NCBI RefSeq assembly: GCF_012396235.1
Contig: NZ_JAAXPA010000020.1
Location: forward strand, 1-64,000
Reading direction: 5' to 3'
DNA: 64,000 nucleotides
DNA from: Rhodococcus opacus
Lineage (GTDB): Bacteria > Actinomycetota > Actinomycetes > Mycobacteriales > Mycobacteriaceae
A program made the translations under genes and the position numbers. The notes below the pieces were generated by a model. It searched no databases and had not been told where the DNA came from. It saw only the letters and a list, made by a program, of their open reading frames with translations. Positions within the stretch are counted from its first letter, which is position 1; every line of letters begins with the position of its first letter. Of this stretch, positions 43,442 to 51,833 are shown piece by piece.

Positions 43442-44071
43442 CTATTCTGGATCCTGCTCTGCTGCAATATCATCGACGATCCTCGCAGGTGCCGGTCGGG
43501 ACGCGGTAGGCGAGGAATTTCGGCGAGTGCGCCACGGTGCCATCCGGTCGAGGAGCCTGTCGTTCAGGACCAGCACATGAAAGAGGACGGCGGACATGTG
43601 TGCGGTGAAGGTGAAGAACAGCAGGTAGGCGAATGCGGTGTGAGCTTGTCTCAACAACGCGTAGACGCTGGGATCGGGTGCAAGCAGCGGGGGCAAGTGC
43701 AGATGCTGGTAGAGGATGATCGGGTAGCCGCCCGCCGAGAGCATGGCCCACCCGGTGAGTGGCTGGATCACAAGCAGCGCATAGAGCAGGTACTCCGACG
43801 CGGTTGCGACCCGACGCTCGACCGGTCTCATGGTGGCGGGTGGTGCGGGCGTGCGGCACACCAGCCGATTGCCGATTCGGACGATCACCAGGGCGAGGAT
43901 CGCGGCGCCCAACGGGACGTGCACCGAGCGCAGCAGATGGTAGTGGTCGAGGGTCGTCACCATGACGGCGCCGACGAGCAGTTGTGCGATCACCATGACC
44001 GCCATCGCCCAATGCAGCAACCGGACGGTCGGCGCGAACCGGAGCGGGCGGTCGGTCGGGTCAGCGGTCAT
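43442..44071 (-). CDS. Cytochrome b561 family protein
   Basis: 209 residues from ATG 44071. Four transmembrane helices carry the b-heme histidines: VRLLHWAMAVMVIAQ, LLRSVHVPLGAAILALVIV, LLRQAHTAFAYLLFF and FTFTAHMSAVLFHVLV. Such proteins pass electrons from quinol across the membrane. Here it overlaps the upstream catalase gene by 11 bases, the common catalase/b561 pairing in which the cytochrome may reduce the exported peroxidase. The C-terminal tail is short and polar. Last gene of the lipoprotein-catalase-b561 operon. Confidence 0.88.
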   Translation of the reverse strand: MTADPTDRPLRFAPTVRLLHWAMAVMVIAQLLVGAVMVTTLDHYHLLRSVHVPLGAAILALVIVRIGNRLVCRTPAPPATMRPVERRVATASEYLLYALLVIQPLTGWAMLSAGGYPIILYQHLHLPPLLAPDPSVYALLRQAHTAFAYLLFFTFTAHMSAVLFHVLVLNDRLLDRMAPWRTRRNSSPTASRPAPARIVDDIAAEQDPE

Positions 44072-45167
44072 CGCGCACCCCATCCACATCGACGAGGGCC
44101 GGTGTTGTGGGCTCCCCGGACCGGCGGGTGAACGATTCGGTGTAGACCGCGGACCGGGCGCTGAGCAGGAGATCGTCCGAGGGCGCAATGCCCGTTGGGA
44201 GGATGAGCGGGTCGAAGTTGAGGTCCCGCGCGGTGTGCGGCGCTTCTGTCTGGACCGCGTCGATGGTCACGGTGCCGACGTCGAGGACCTGCCGGGTCGG
44301 CGGCCACGGCCGGGTGGCGTCGTCGGTCCGATCGCCGGGTTGACCGATCGTGAGCAACATCCGCCACCGCAACGGCCCACGCGAGACTGCCGCGGTGAGT
44401 GTGTCGAAGAGGTAATCGCGCCCCGGCAGCGGCGGCAGGCCGGGGGAGCGGGCCGGTTGCTCAGGGACCAGTGTCCATCGCACCGGAACCGTGACCCCGG
44501 TGTCGTTGGTGCAATGGAAGGCGTTGAGACCATAGAAGGTGCTGTCGTCGAACCCGGAGGTCGGTGGATGCTGTCGGATGAGGTTCATCGCCGCCGCGGT
44601 CTCGGGATGGCGGGAGAGAAACGCCGCCATGCGATCCGGATCGGGCTTGCCGGTGGCCGGGTCCGTTTTCGATGCGAGCAACCGCTCGTAGAAGCCGTCT
44701 GGTGTCCGGTCGGGGAACACGGGGGTGTTGACCATCGCGGTGCGCCACTGCTCGCCATCGGGGAGGTCGAACGCCAACCCCAGCCCGCGGACCGTGGCGT
44801 CGGCGTCCGGAGTGGACGGATTCCCGCCCGAGAGTGAGAACCGGCCGGTCACCGGGATCCGGCCGACCCGGAAAACGCTGGCCGTGGAGACCGCGGACCC
44901 GGCGCCGGTGGCGGTGAAATATCCAGTCGCGCCGACTCCTTTGGCGTGATTGCGCCGGAACCCGTCGTGGTGCCCGGCGACCTCCTCGAACCGGTCGGTC
45001 AGCCGTGCCGGGGTCAAAGCGTCGGTGTCCAGAGTCCCCGCCGCACAGACGAACCCGCCGACGTCCACTGCCGCGATCGCGCCGACCGCGGCCAGACCGA
45101 GCAGCGCACTGCGCCGACTGACCGCCGGGCGTGGCGCCCCAACTGGGGGTGCGGTGGCGTCATCCAT
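44061..45167 (-). CDS. Catalase-related peroxidase with Tat-like export signal
   Basis: 368 residues, the small-catalase (SrpA-like) size. The N-terminus has a twin arginine (SRRSALLGLAAVGAIAAVDV) followed by a hydrophobic stretch, a Tat signal or anchor. The distal histidine is His74 in RRNHAKGVGATGYF. The proximal tyrosine lies in SARSAVYTESFTRR near the end, and GLGLAFDLPDGEQWRTAMVN in the middle. It would remove peroxide outside the membrane using heme. Its start overlaps the lipoprotein stop by 8 bases and its stop overlaps the cytochrome gene, so it is tightly coupled to both. Confidence 0.9.
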   Translation of the reverse strand: MDDATAPPVGAPRPAVSRRSALLGLAAVGAIAAVDVGGFVCAAGTLDTDALTPARLTDRFEEVAGHHDGFRRNHAKGVGATGYFTATGAGSAVSTASVFRVGRIPVTGRFSLSGGNPSTPDADATVRGLGLAFDLPDGEQWRTAMVNTPVFPDRTPDGFYERLLASKTDPATGKPDPDRMAAFLSRHPETAAAMNLIRQHPPTSGFDDSTFYGLNAFHCTNDTGVTVPVRWTLVPEQPARSPGLPPLPGRDYLFDTLTAAVSRGPLRWRMLLTIGQPGDRTDDATRPWPPTRQVLDVGTVTIDAVQTEAPHTARDLNFDPLILPTGIAPSDDLLLSARSAVYTESFTRRSGEPTTPALVDVDGVRDDR

Positions 45168-45618
45168 GGGCGGAGTCGACCGTCACCACGTGCCAGGTTC
45201 CCTTGATGCCGTCGCCGCGCGTCTGCCCGGGGGCGGTGTCTTTCGCGAACCGGTAGAGCGGGTGGCCGTCGTAGGTGATTTGGACGGTTCCGTCCGGCCG
45301 CGTCGTGGCACCCGTGCGGGCGGCGAGGGTGGCGTCGGGCCGGGGTGCTCCGAGCGAGGGCGGCCAGATCTCGGCGCAGGGGCCGGTGCACCGGATGGAG
45401 CCGGGGGTGTCCTCATCGAATCGGTAGAGCGCCAAACCGTCTCCGTCGGTGAGCACCGTGCCGACGGCGGTGTCCCGGGTGCCGAGCTCCACCTGCCCGG
45501 CGGCAGCCGGGGTCGCCGACGGCTGAGTCTGGGCGTCGTCAGTGGCGGTGCCGCACGCCGACATCAGCGCGATCGCGGTGCCGGCGCCGGCCGCCGCAAG
45601 GATCGATTTCTTCAGCAT
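45160..45618 (-). CDS. Secreted repeat lipoprotein (COG4315-like)
   Basis: 152 residues from ATG 45618. The lipobox L-M-S-A-C places the lipidated cysteine at residue 22. After a Thr/Pro/Ala linker come two related segments: VLTDGDGLALYRFDEDTPGS with C-T-G-P-C-A-E-I-W-P-P, and VQITYDGHPLYRFAKDTAPG with GIKGTWHVVTVD. This is the small secreted-repeat family often found beside ECF sigma operons. The C-x3-C pair may bind copper or heme, which is unproven. First gene of the operon, divergent from the sigma factor across 206 bases. Confidence 0.88.
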   Translation of the reverse strand: MLKKSILAAAGAGTAIALMSACGTATDDAQTQPSATPAAAGQVELGTRDTAVGTVLTDGDGLALYRFDEDTPGSIRCTGPCAEIWPPSLGAPRPDATLAARTGATTRPDGTVQITYDGHPLYRFAKDTAPGQTRGDGIKGTWHVVTVDSAHG

Positions 45619-45824
45619 CTTCGGAGGTCTCCATTCGTTCGTTCCCGTGTGCCGGATCGTTCGGCGCTGGGGAATACGGATGGTCGGCGATCCGCGTTCA
45701 CCTGCCGGAGCCGCCTCCGCGCACCGGAGTGGCAGGATTCGAGATGAACGCCGCGCCGCCCGCGCCCGTACTCCTCGGTGGGTGTCGGGTGAGCCGACGC
45801 CGTATCCGGTGTTTCGGGAGGTGA

Positions 45825-46385
45825 GTGGTGCGGCTTCGTATCGTGCGCACACGCGGGGACCAGTCCGAGGGTGGTTTGGATGACGAAACGGTGTTGCGGG
45901 CCGCCTACGACGAACACGGGAGGGAACTGTTCGCCCTCGCCTACCGCTCCCTCGGAGACCGGGGTCGCGCGGAGGAGGCGGTACAGGAGACGTTTCTTCG
46001 GGCGTGGCGGCGCGCGGACCGGTTCGACCCGCGACGCGCTACGCTCCGGACCTGGCTGTATGCGATCTGCCGCAACGTGGTGATCGACGCGATCCGGGCT
46101 CGTGCCGCCCGACCCGAGCTGGCCGACGCTGCACCACCCGAGCTGCCCGCACCCGAGCGTCCCCTCGAACAACTGCTGGTGGGGCTCGAGATGGAGGAGG
46201 CGCTGCGGCGGCTGTCCGATCAGCACCGCTGCGTCCTGGTCGAGATTCACCTGCGTGACCGGCCCGCCGCCGAGGTGGCCGCACAGCTCGGCATTCCCGT
46301 GGGCACCGTCCGCAGTCGTGTGTACTACGCGCTGAAAGCTCTCCGGCTCGTACTCGAAGAAATGGGGTGGCATGGTGACCACTGA
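45825..46385 (+). CDS. ECF sigma factor
   Basis: 186 residues from GTG 45825 (GGGAGG upstream; the next GTG is an alternative). Region 2 includes RAEEAVQETFLRAWRRADRF, with the -10 reading helix and RTWLYAICRNVVIDAIRAR. Region 4 includes LSDQHRCVLVEIHLRDRPAA and EVAAQLGIPVGTVRSRVYYA, the -35 recognition helix. It probably activates its own operon and the divergent lipoprotein-catalase-b561 genes. The downstream anti-sigma gene overlaps by 14 bases. SigK- or SigL-like, but I cannot fix the group. Confidence 0.92.
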   Translation: MVRLRIVRTRGDQSEGGLDDETVLRAAYDEHGRELFALAYRSLGDRGRAEEAVQETFLRAWRRADRFDPRRATLRTWLYAICRNVVIDAIRARAARPELADAAPPELPAPERPLEQLLVGLEMEEALRRLSDQHRCVLVEIHLRDRPAAEVAAQLGIPVGTVRSRVYYALKALRLVLEEMGWHGDH

Positions 46386-47040
46386 CCGCTGCCAGCAGAT
46401 GCGCACCATGTTGGGGATGTACGCGCTCGGTCGCCTCGACGACCGCGAGACGATCACCCTTCGCGCCCACCTCGACGGCTGCCCGGACTGCCGCACCGAG
46501 TTGCGTCTGCTGACGCCGGTCGCGGCCGCCCTGTCTGCGGCGGACCCGGACCGGCTCACCGAACCTGCGCCCCGGCCGTCGTCGACGCTGCCCGACGCGA
46601 TCTTCGGGGCCGTAGACCGCGAACGCGGACGGAAGCGGTACCACCGGATCGTAGTCGCCGCCGCGGCCGTCGTGATCGCCGTCGGCCTGGTGACCGGCGG
46701 GTTCTTCCTGCGCGGGGGCACCTCGACTGCCCCGCCCGGGCAGCCGGTGGCGTTCACGGTGCTCGCCGCAGGTGTGGACGCCTCCGCGCGGGTGGAGAAC
46801 CGGGCGTGGGGAACCGGAATCAGCCTGGACGTCGCCGGACTCCCGCAGGGCCGCACCTACAACGTCTGGCTCCAACGCTCCGACGGAAGTCGCATGAATG
46901 CCGGCAGTTTCATCGCCGGTGGCGACAAGACGATGTCGATGCAGTTGGCCGTGGGGCTGCCGATGTCGGATGCGACGATGCTCGGGGTGAGCGCCCCGGG
47001 CGACGACCGGACCCTGCTGCAAGCGCCCCTGCGGTCCTGA
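46372..47040 (+). CDS. Zinc anti-sigma factor (ZAS, RskA-like)
   Basis: 222 residues. Cys7 and HLDGCPDC (His33, Cys37, Cys40) form the zinc-binding anti-sigma domain. One transmembrane helix lies at about 92-113 (IVVAAAAVVIAVGLVTGGFF), followed by an outer RskA-type domain (GTGISLDVAGLPQGRTYNVW). It holds the sigma factor at the membrane and releases it on a signal such as thiol oxidation of the zinc site or proteolysis. It overlaps the sigma gene by 14 bases. Its 3' end faces a decayed amidohydrolase gene 24 bases away. Confidence 0.92.
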   Translation: MVTTDRCQQMRTMLGMYALGRLDDRETITLRAHLDGCPDCRTELRLLTPVAAALSAADPDRLTEPAPRPSSTLPDAIFGAVDRERGRKRYHRIVVAAAAVVIAVGLVTGGFFLRGGTSTAPPGQPVAFTVLAAGVDASARVENRAWGTGISLDVAGLPQGRTYNVWLQRSDGSRMNAGSFIAGGDKTMSMQLAVGLPMSDATMLGVSAPGDDRTLLQAPLRS

Positions 47041-47064
47041 CCGACACCAATCCTCGTGGACGAC

Positions 47065-47900
47065 TCAGAGGAGCCGGCCGTCGCGGGCGACGACCCGTCC
47101 GGCCCGCACCACCGTGTCCCGACGGGGGATGTCGACGACGATCTGCCGGCACGCATTCTCCGTCCCGCAACATGAAGTCGGCGGGTGAACCCGGTTGCAG
47201 GTCGACTCGCGGTAGCCCCATGACGGCAGCACCGCCGTCGGCGGCGAGCTCGAAACACGGCTCGAGATCCTCGTCGAGGCTTGCGTCGAGTGCCCAGCCG
47301 AGCAGCCATGCGCGGTGGAGCATGTCCGCGTTACCGAATGGGCTCCAGTTGTTGCGAACGCCATCCGACCCGAGCCCGACCCGGACACCTCGCTGCGCCA
47401 GGCGCCGGAAGGGCAAGACCGTTGTTGCCGACAGCGCGGCCGTCGTCAGTGCGATGTCCGCCTCCGCCAGCAGGTCCGCTGCCGAATCCACGGCTTGGCA
47501 GGACAACTCAGCTACGGCGAAGGCGTGGCTGGCCGTGACCCGGCCGTGTAAGCCAGGCGGCTCTGGTTCGCTCGGCGATGTCGGTGAGAGTCGCGGTACC
47601 CGTCTCGCCGGTGTCGTGGATGTCGATCGGCAATCCGTGTCTTTCGGCGATCCCGAAGACCGTGTCGAGTCGGCGGGGCCTCCTCCTGTTCCACCGGGGG
47701 TGTGGTCGAATCCGGCCGGGTCGATCCCTCCGATCACGTCGACCAAGCCGCCGTCGGCGGCCATGTCGAGCACGAGCAGCTGTACCAGGCGCTCCGAGCT
47801 CGCGACGCCGACGGAGCAGAAGGACTGGCCCGCCGACACGTCGTGGGTACCCGGGTTGAAGCTCTCCGACCCCTGGCCGCCGAGACCGAGACGACCTGAG
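47065..47900 (-). pseudogene. Cytosine-deaminase-like amidohydrolase, multiply frameshifted
   Basis: Successive complement frames give LDTVFGIAERHGLPIDIHDT, then GRVTASHAFAVAELSCQA and FRRLAQRGVRVGLGSDGVRN, then WSPFGNADMLHRAWLLGWAL, and finally DIPRRDTVVRAGRVVARDGR. These are the middle and end of CodA-like amidohydrolases, with metal-binding H-x-H (IDIHDTG, ASHAF) and D (GSDGVRNNW). At least three indels and loss of the N-terminus make it inactive. The family deaminates cytosine, creatinine or s-triazine derivatives. Confidence 0.7.
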
Positions 47901-48078
47901 GCGCCCCGCGTAGCACGCGGGCAACCGCGGCCTCTCCTACGACTGCGAGATTCGAACGCACCTGGCTACCCGATCAGGACCACGAAATCTACTCGCCGCG
48001 AATATAACCCGGCTGACGGATCCGGCAGGACGGTCGAGCCGAGCCGCTCGCGTGAGAATGCCCGGCGCGGGCGTTCGC

Positions 48079-48354
48079 TCACCGGCCCAGTCGTGCGAGC
48101 CGTTCGCCCGGTGTCGTCGCACCCCAGACGCCGTGCTGTTGGCCGGTGTTGAGGGCATACTCGAGGCATTCCTCGATCTCCGGGCAGCCGCGGCAGAACT
48201 CCTTGGCGAGATCTTCGCGCTCGGAGCGGGCGTTTCTTCGTTCGGCGTCCGCCGGGAAGAAGATCTCCGCGTCCGCTTCATGGCAACGCGCAGCCAATCG
48301 CCACTGCCACAACTCGGTGTCGTGAGGATGCAGTGTCATAACCGGTGTCGACAT
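48079..48354 (-). CDS. WhiB-family iron-sulfur transcription factor
   Basis: 91 residues. Four cysteines (24, 54, 57 and 63) in the WhiB pattern C-x29-C-x2-C-x5-C bind a 4Fe-4S cluster: FCRGCPEIEEC. The G-[V/I]-W-G turn is GVWGATTPGER, with Ala for the second Gly of the usual G-V-W-G-G, followed by a short basic end. These proteins bind sigma region 4 and alter promoter choice in response to redox or NO. Two starts (M1, M6) are possible. Intact and monocistronic; it shares an intergenic region with the cysK remnant on the other strand. Confidence 0.9.
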   Translation of the reverse strand: MSTPVMTLHPHDTELWQWRLAARCHEADAEIFFPADAERRNARSEREDLAKEFCRGCPEIEECLEYALNTGQQHGVWGATTPGERLARLGR

Positions 48355-48571
48355 CTTTCGACTACCCCCTTCGCTCTCGGTCGCCCCGAATTACAGCGCA
48401 TTCGGCAACACACGAGAACAATTCGGATCTCCAGGATTTCGGGGTGAACGCGCTGCGCCGTTCGTGGTGAGCCACTGAAGATCTGATCGGCGTGACGCGA
48501 ATCCTGTTGTTCGACGACTGCTCTTGTGATGCTGACCGGGCGACACCCGGGCGGCCTCGAAAGGCAGACGC

Positions 48572-48905
48572 ATGACCATCTTCGATCCCCCCACAGTCGA
48601 CGCTGCGAGCCTCGGAGTCTACGACTCGATCGCCGACGCCATCGGCAACACACCCCTCGTCCGGTTGAACCGGGTAACCGGAAGTATCTCCGCGACGGTG
48701 TATGCCAAGCTCGAGTTCCTCAACCCCGGCGGAAGTGTGAAGGATCGCACCGCCCTGGCCATGATCCACGCGGCCGAGGAATCCGGGGAGCTCCTGCCCG
48801 GAGGCACCGTCGTGGAAGGCACATCGGGCAACACCGGAGTCGGGTTGACGTTGGTCGCCGCCGCTCGGGGATACCGTTCCGTAGTCGTGGTACCCGACAA
48901 AACGA
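48572..48905 (+). pseudogene. Cysteine synthase (CysK), N-terminal third, joined to another gene
   Basis: It opens [56 protein letters not shown] (PLP lysine in S-V-K-D-R) and [20 protein letters not shown] (phosphate-binding loop) are intact O-acetylserine sulfhydrylase blocks. After VVVVPDKTT the homology ends abruptly and sequence from a flavin monooxygenase gene begins. The PLP barrel is incomplete, so no cysteine synthesis is expected. Confidence 0.75.
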
Positions 48906-49702
48906 CGCCGGTCAGATGGTCGAGAGTAGCGACGGCGGAGGCCGGGTCCGGATCAACATCGTGTCCGGGAAAGGCAACCTCGGAGCTTACGGCGAACACG
49001 AGAGCGACCAGGCCCACCGTTACGCCCGCACCAAGGAGTTCCTCCAGCTCGTCCGCAAGCTGTGGACGGAGGAGAACGTCACCTACCGGGGTGAGCACTT
49101 CCAGGTCACCGATTCCACAGTGCTGCCCCGGATCTCACCACGGGGAGATCGGACCCACCCGAAACTCTACTTCGGTGGAGCGTCCGAGGCCGCCGAGCGT
49201 GTTGCGGCGACCGAGGCCGACGTTCAGCTCTTCTGGGGTGAGCCGCTCGCGGGGGTGCAGGAGCGGATCGAACGGTTGCGGTCATTGAGCGAGGAACTCG
49301 GCCGAGCGCATGCGCCGCTCGAGTTCGGCCTGCGGATCACCACCTTCGTCCGGGACACGACCGAGCAGGCCTGGGCCGAGGCAGAGGCGAAAGTAGCGGA
49401 GATGGCGAAGAATCAGCGTGCGCCTCCACAGAATCCGCATCGCCAGACCGCCGTGGGACAGCAGCGACTCCTCGACCTGGCGACCCGCGGCGACGTGCTC
49501 GACGACAACCTGTACACCGCACCCGGGAAGGTCGGTGGCGGCGGCGCGGGCACCACCTGGCTCGTCGGCTCCCCGGAGGACGTCGCGAAGTCGCTGCAAG
49601 TACCAGGACCTCGGCATCACCCACTTCGTGCTCTCCGACACCCCGTATGTGCCGGAGATCGAGCGTCAGGGCAACCAGCTGCTGCCGTTACTGCGCGAAT
49701 GA
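48906..49702 (+). pseudogene. LLM-class flavin monooxygenase (SsuD-like), C-terminal part
   Basis: From about 48935 one frame reads [20 protein letters not shown], then [20 protein letters not shown] and [20 protein letters not shown], matching bacterial-luciferase-like alkanesulfonate/FMNH2 monooxygenases. Near 49596 a further indel shifts the frame to YQDLGITHFVLSDTPYVPEI and a stop at 49702. The N-terminal barrel half is missing because of the junction with cysK. Both parents act in sulfur assimilation, so the fusion probably arose by deletion within one sulfur operon. Confidence 0.7.
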
Positions 49703-49863
49703 GCCGGGGAGCGCTACTTGCGCTTCCCTCAACAGGTTTGCGCAAACGGTGACAGTCACCCGCCCGCGCTGTCGGCGCGAGCGGGTGACTGGTTGTCATC
49801 GGCTGGTGGCTCTGTCACACAACTAATCCCCGGCGGACGAAGCACACCGGAATCTTCACGTCG

Positions 49864-50235
49864 GTCAGAGCCTGAGTCCGGTTCCGTGCACGCCGTGTTC
49901 CTCGATGAGGGCGAGTTCTTCGTCGGTGAGCGGCGGGAAGTTCAGGGCCGCGATATCGTGGTCGAGCTGCTCGGTCGAACTGGCTCCGATCAGCGCCGAG
50001 GTGACCTCCTGCCGCCGCAGTACCCACTGCAACGCGAGCTGTGCAAGTGACTGGCCACGGGCCTCGGCACTATTGTTGAGCTCGGCGGTGCGCTGCCGGG
50101 TACGTTTCGTCGATCACATCAGCCGTCAGGAACGTGCTGTGCTGTGCTCGTGCGCGCTCGGGAATCGACTCCAGGTACTTGTCCGTCAGCAGACCCTGCG
50201 CCAGGGGTGAATACACGATCAGCCCGGTTGTTGCG
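49864..50235 (-). pseudogene. Aldo/keto reductase, C-terminal remnant
   Basis: Complement frames give LIVYSPLAQGLLTDKYLESI, then a shift to AQLALQWVLRRQEVTSALIG and ASSTEQLDHDIAALNFPPLT, ending HGTGLRL at 49864. This is the NADPH-binding C-terminal part of YghZ-like aldo/keto reductases. The catalytic Tyr half is absent and at least one frameshift is present. Confidence 0.65.
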
Positions 50236-50548
50236 GGGGTCGGTGGTGTATCTGGCCAGGCTGTCCGACCGGGGAATCGCCACGGTCCACCGAGTTGTAA
50301 AGAAGCCCGCCGCTCACTGCGTTTTGTGCATCGGTGACGGACTCGAATGAGTAAGTCGGTGACCGACGGATGTTTCGGTGTCGGCTCGGTACCGGGGCGA
50401 CGGCGCGGCGACACGCGTGGTCGGATCGATGTGAACACTGTCACCGAACGGAGACGGAAAGGGAATCGTTCGGATCGTGCAGATTCTCTGGAAAGACTCC
50501 CCGCTGACGTCCTGCCGATCGTCGAGGACTTCGCGGCACTATCTTGGG

Positions 50549-51349
50549 GTGGTGGGCGACGATGACACCTGGGCCGGTTTGGCCGACCAGTTTGCCGACG
50601 AGGCGTATGCCTCGGTGAAGGGGCGCGTGCGAACCTATGTGCTGCACCAGCAGCTGCTGGAGCATTTGCCGGCCCCTCCAGCCCCTGTGCTCGATGTCGG
50701 CGGAGGCGCGGGCCATCAATCGTTCCCGCTGGCCCAAGCCGGTTACGACGTGACGTTGCTCGACCCGTCGTCGGCGATGCTGGACAAGGCTCGACAGCGG
50801 CTCCAGCGGCTGCCTGGAGAGGTCCAGCGACGGGTGACGCTCGTGGAGGCCGACGGCGAGAACGCCGATGAGGCGGTGAATGGTCAACGCTTTGCCGCCG
50901 TGTTGTGTCATGGCGTGCTCGGGTACCTGGAGCATCCGGAGCCGTTGGTCGACCAGCTGTGCAGGTGCGCTGCCGCGGGTGGCGTCGTCTCGATCATGAC
51001 GGGCAACGCCAATGCGATGGCAGTGCGACCGGCCTTGGAACAACGGTGGGACGACGCTCTGGCATCGTTTGACGCGAGGGGCGAGATCGGGGTGCTGGGA
51101 GTGCCGACTCGTGCCCATACGGTGGAGGAACTCAGCGAAGTCGTGCAGAGCCGCGGCGTGGAGCCAGTGCGATGGTACGGGGTGTGGATGTTCGTCGACT
51201 GGCTCGATTTCAGTGGAGCGGGGTTGGACCCGAGCGATTCACAGCAGGTGGAGGCGGCGGCAGCAGTCGAACTCGAGGCCAGCCGACGAGACCCCTACCG
51301 CCAACTCAGCCGCGTCTTCCATCGCGTGGGACGCAAAAGTTTGAGCTGA
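50549..51349 (+). CDS. Class I SAM-dependent methyltransferase
   Basis: About 266 residues if started at GTG 50549/50552 (a start at 50477 would add 24 atypical residues). [20 protein letters not shown] is motif [19 protein letters not shown] motif II, and [20 protein letters not shown] motif [17 protein letters not shown] near the end resembles CmoM/SmtA-type tRNA methyltransferases. Substrate uncertain. It stands alone, followed by the cold-shock gene 157 bases on. Intact. Confidence 0.85.
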   Translation: MVGDDDTWAGLADQFADEAYASVKGRVRTYVLHQQLLEHLPAPPAPVLDVGGGAGHQSFPLAQAGYDVTLLDPSSAMLDKARQRLQRLPGEVQRRVTLVEADGENADEAVNGQRFAAVLCHGVLGYLEHPEPLVDQLCRCAAAGGVVSIMTGNANAMAVRPALEQRWDDALASFDARGEIGVLGVPTRAHTVEELSEVVQSRGVEPVRWYGVWMFVDWLDFSGAGLDPSDSQQVEAAAAVELEASRRDPYRQLSRVFHRVGRKSLS

Positions 51350-51506
51350 CGGGACAACGGCGCCATCGGTACGCCACCACAAAGTCATCGCCGATGCATG
51401 CAAATCCGGTGCGCGGTCTTCGTGTCGACATCGAGATGGCAGGATCAAGTCATCGAGATCGGAACCTCGATGTGAGGGTCCGGATCGAGATCGAGGGAGT
51501 ATCGGC

Positions 51507-51710
51507 ATGGCACAGGGCATTGTGAAGTGGTTCAACGGTGAGAAGGGCTTCGGTTTCATCGCACCCGACGACGGAACTCCGGACGTTTTCGTGCATTACT
51601 CGGAAATCTCGGGCAGCGGTTTCAAGTCGCTCGATGAGAACCAGCGCGTGGAGTTCGAGGTCGGCCAGGGGCAGAAGGGCCCGCAGGCCACGAACGTGCG
51701 CTCTGTCTGA
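51507..51710 (+). CDS. cspA: Cold-shock protein (CspA family)
   Basis: 67 residues with the complete cold-shock domain: [20 protein letters not shown] (RNP-1) and DVFVHYSEI (RNP-2). It binds single-stranded RNA/DNA as an RNA chaperone. The upstream 130 bases contain no gene and may form the long leader usual for csp transcripts. A perfect terminator hairpin follows 12 bases after the stop. Confidence 0.96.
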   Translation: MAQGIVKWFNGEKGFGFIAPDDGTPDVFVHYSEISGSGFKSLDENQRVEFEVGQGQKGPQATNVRSV

Positions 51711-51722
51711 CCAGTGCTACGT

Positions 51723-51751
51723 GGGGACCGCATCCGATGGATGCGGTCCCC
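51723..51751 (+). terminator. Strong terminator behind cspA
   Basis: GGGGACCGCATCC (51723-51735) and GGATGCGGTCCCC (51739-51751) form a perfect 13-bp stem with a 3-base loop, then GCTTCTGT. It also lies downstream of the converging dehydrogenase gene. Confidence 0.8.
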
Positions 51752-51833
51752 GCTTCTGTCGCCGGATGGGCATCCGGTCAAGGCCCCGATATCGAACTGC
51801 ACGCCGAGGGCGCTGAATTCCGGAGTCGATGGT

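Noticed and set aside
45619..45824. SigK-type promoter in the gap between the lipoprotein and sigma genes
   Set aside because: CCATCC and CCGAAC can be found on the complement, but the spacing is about 13 bases, too short for the pattern I know.
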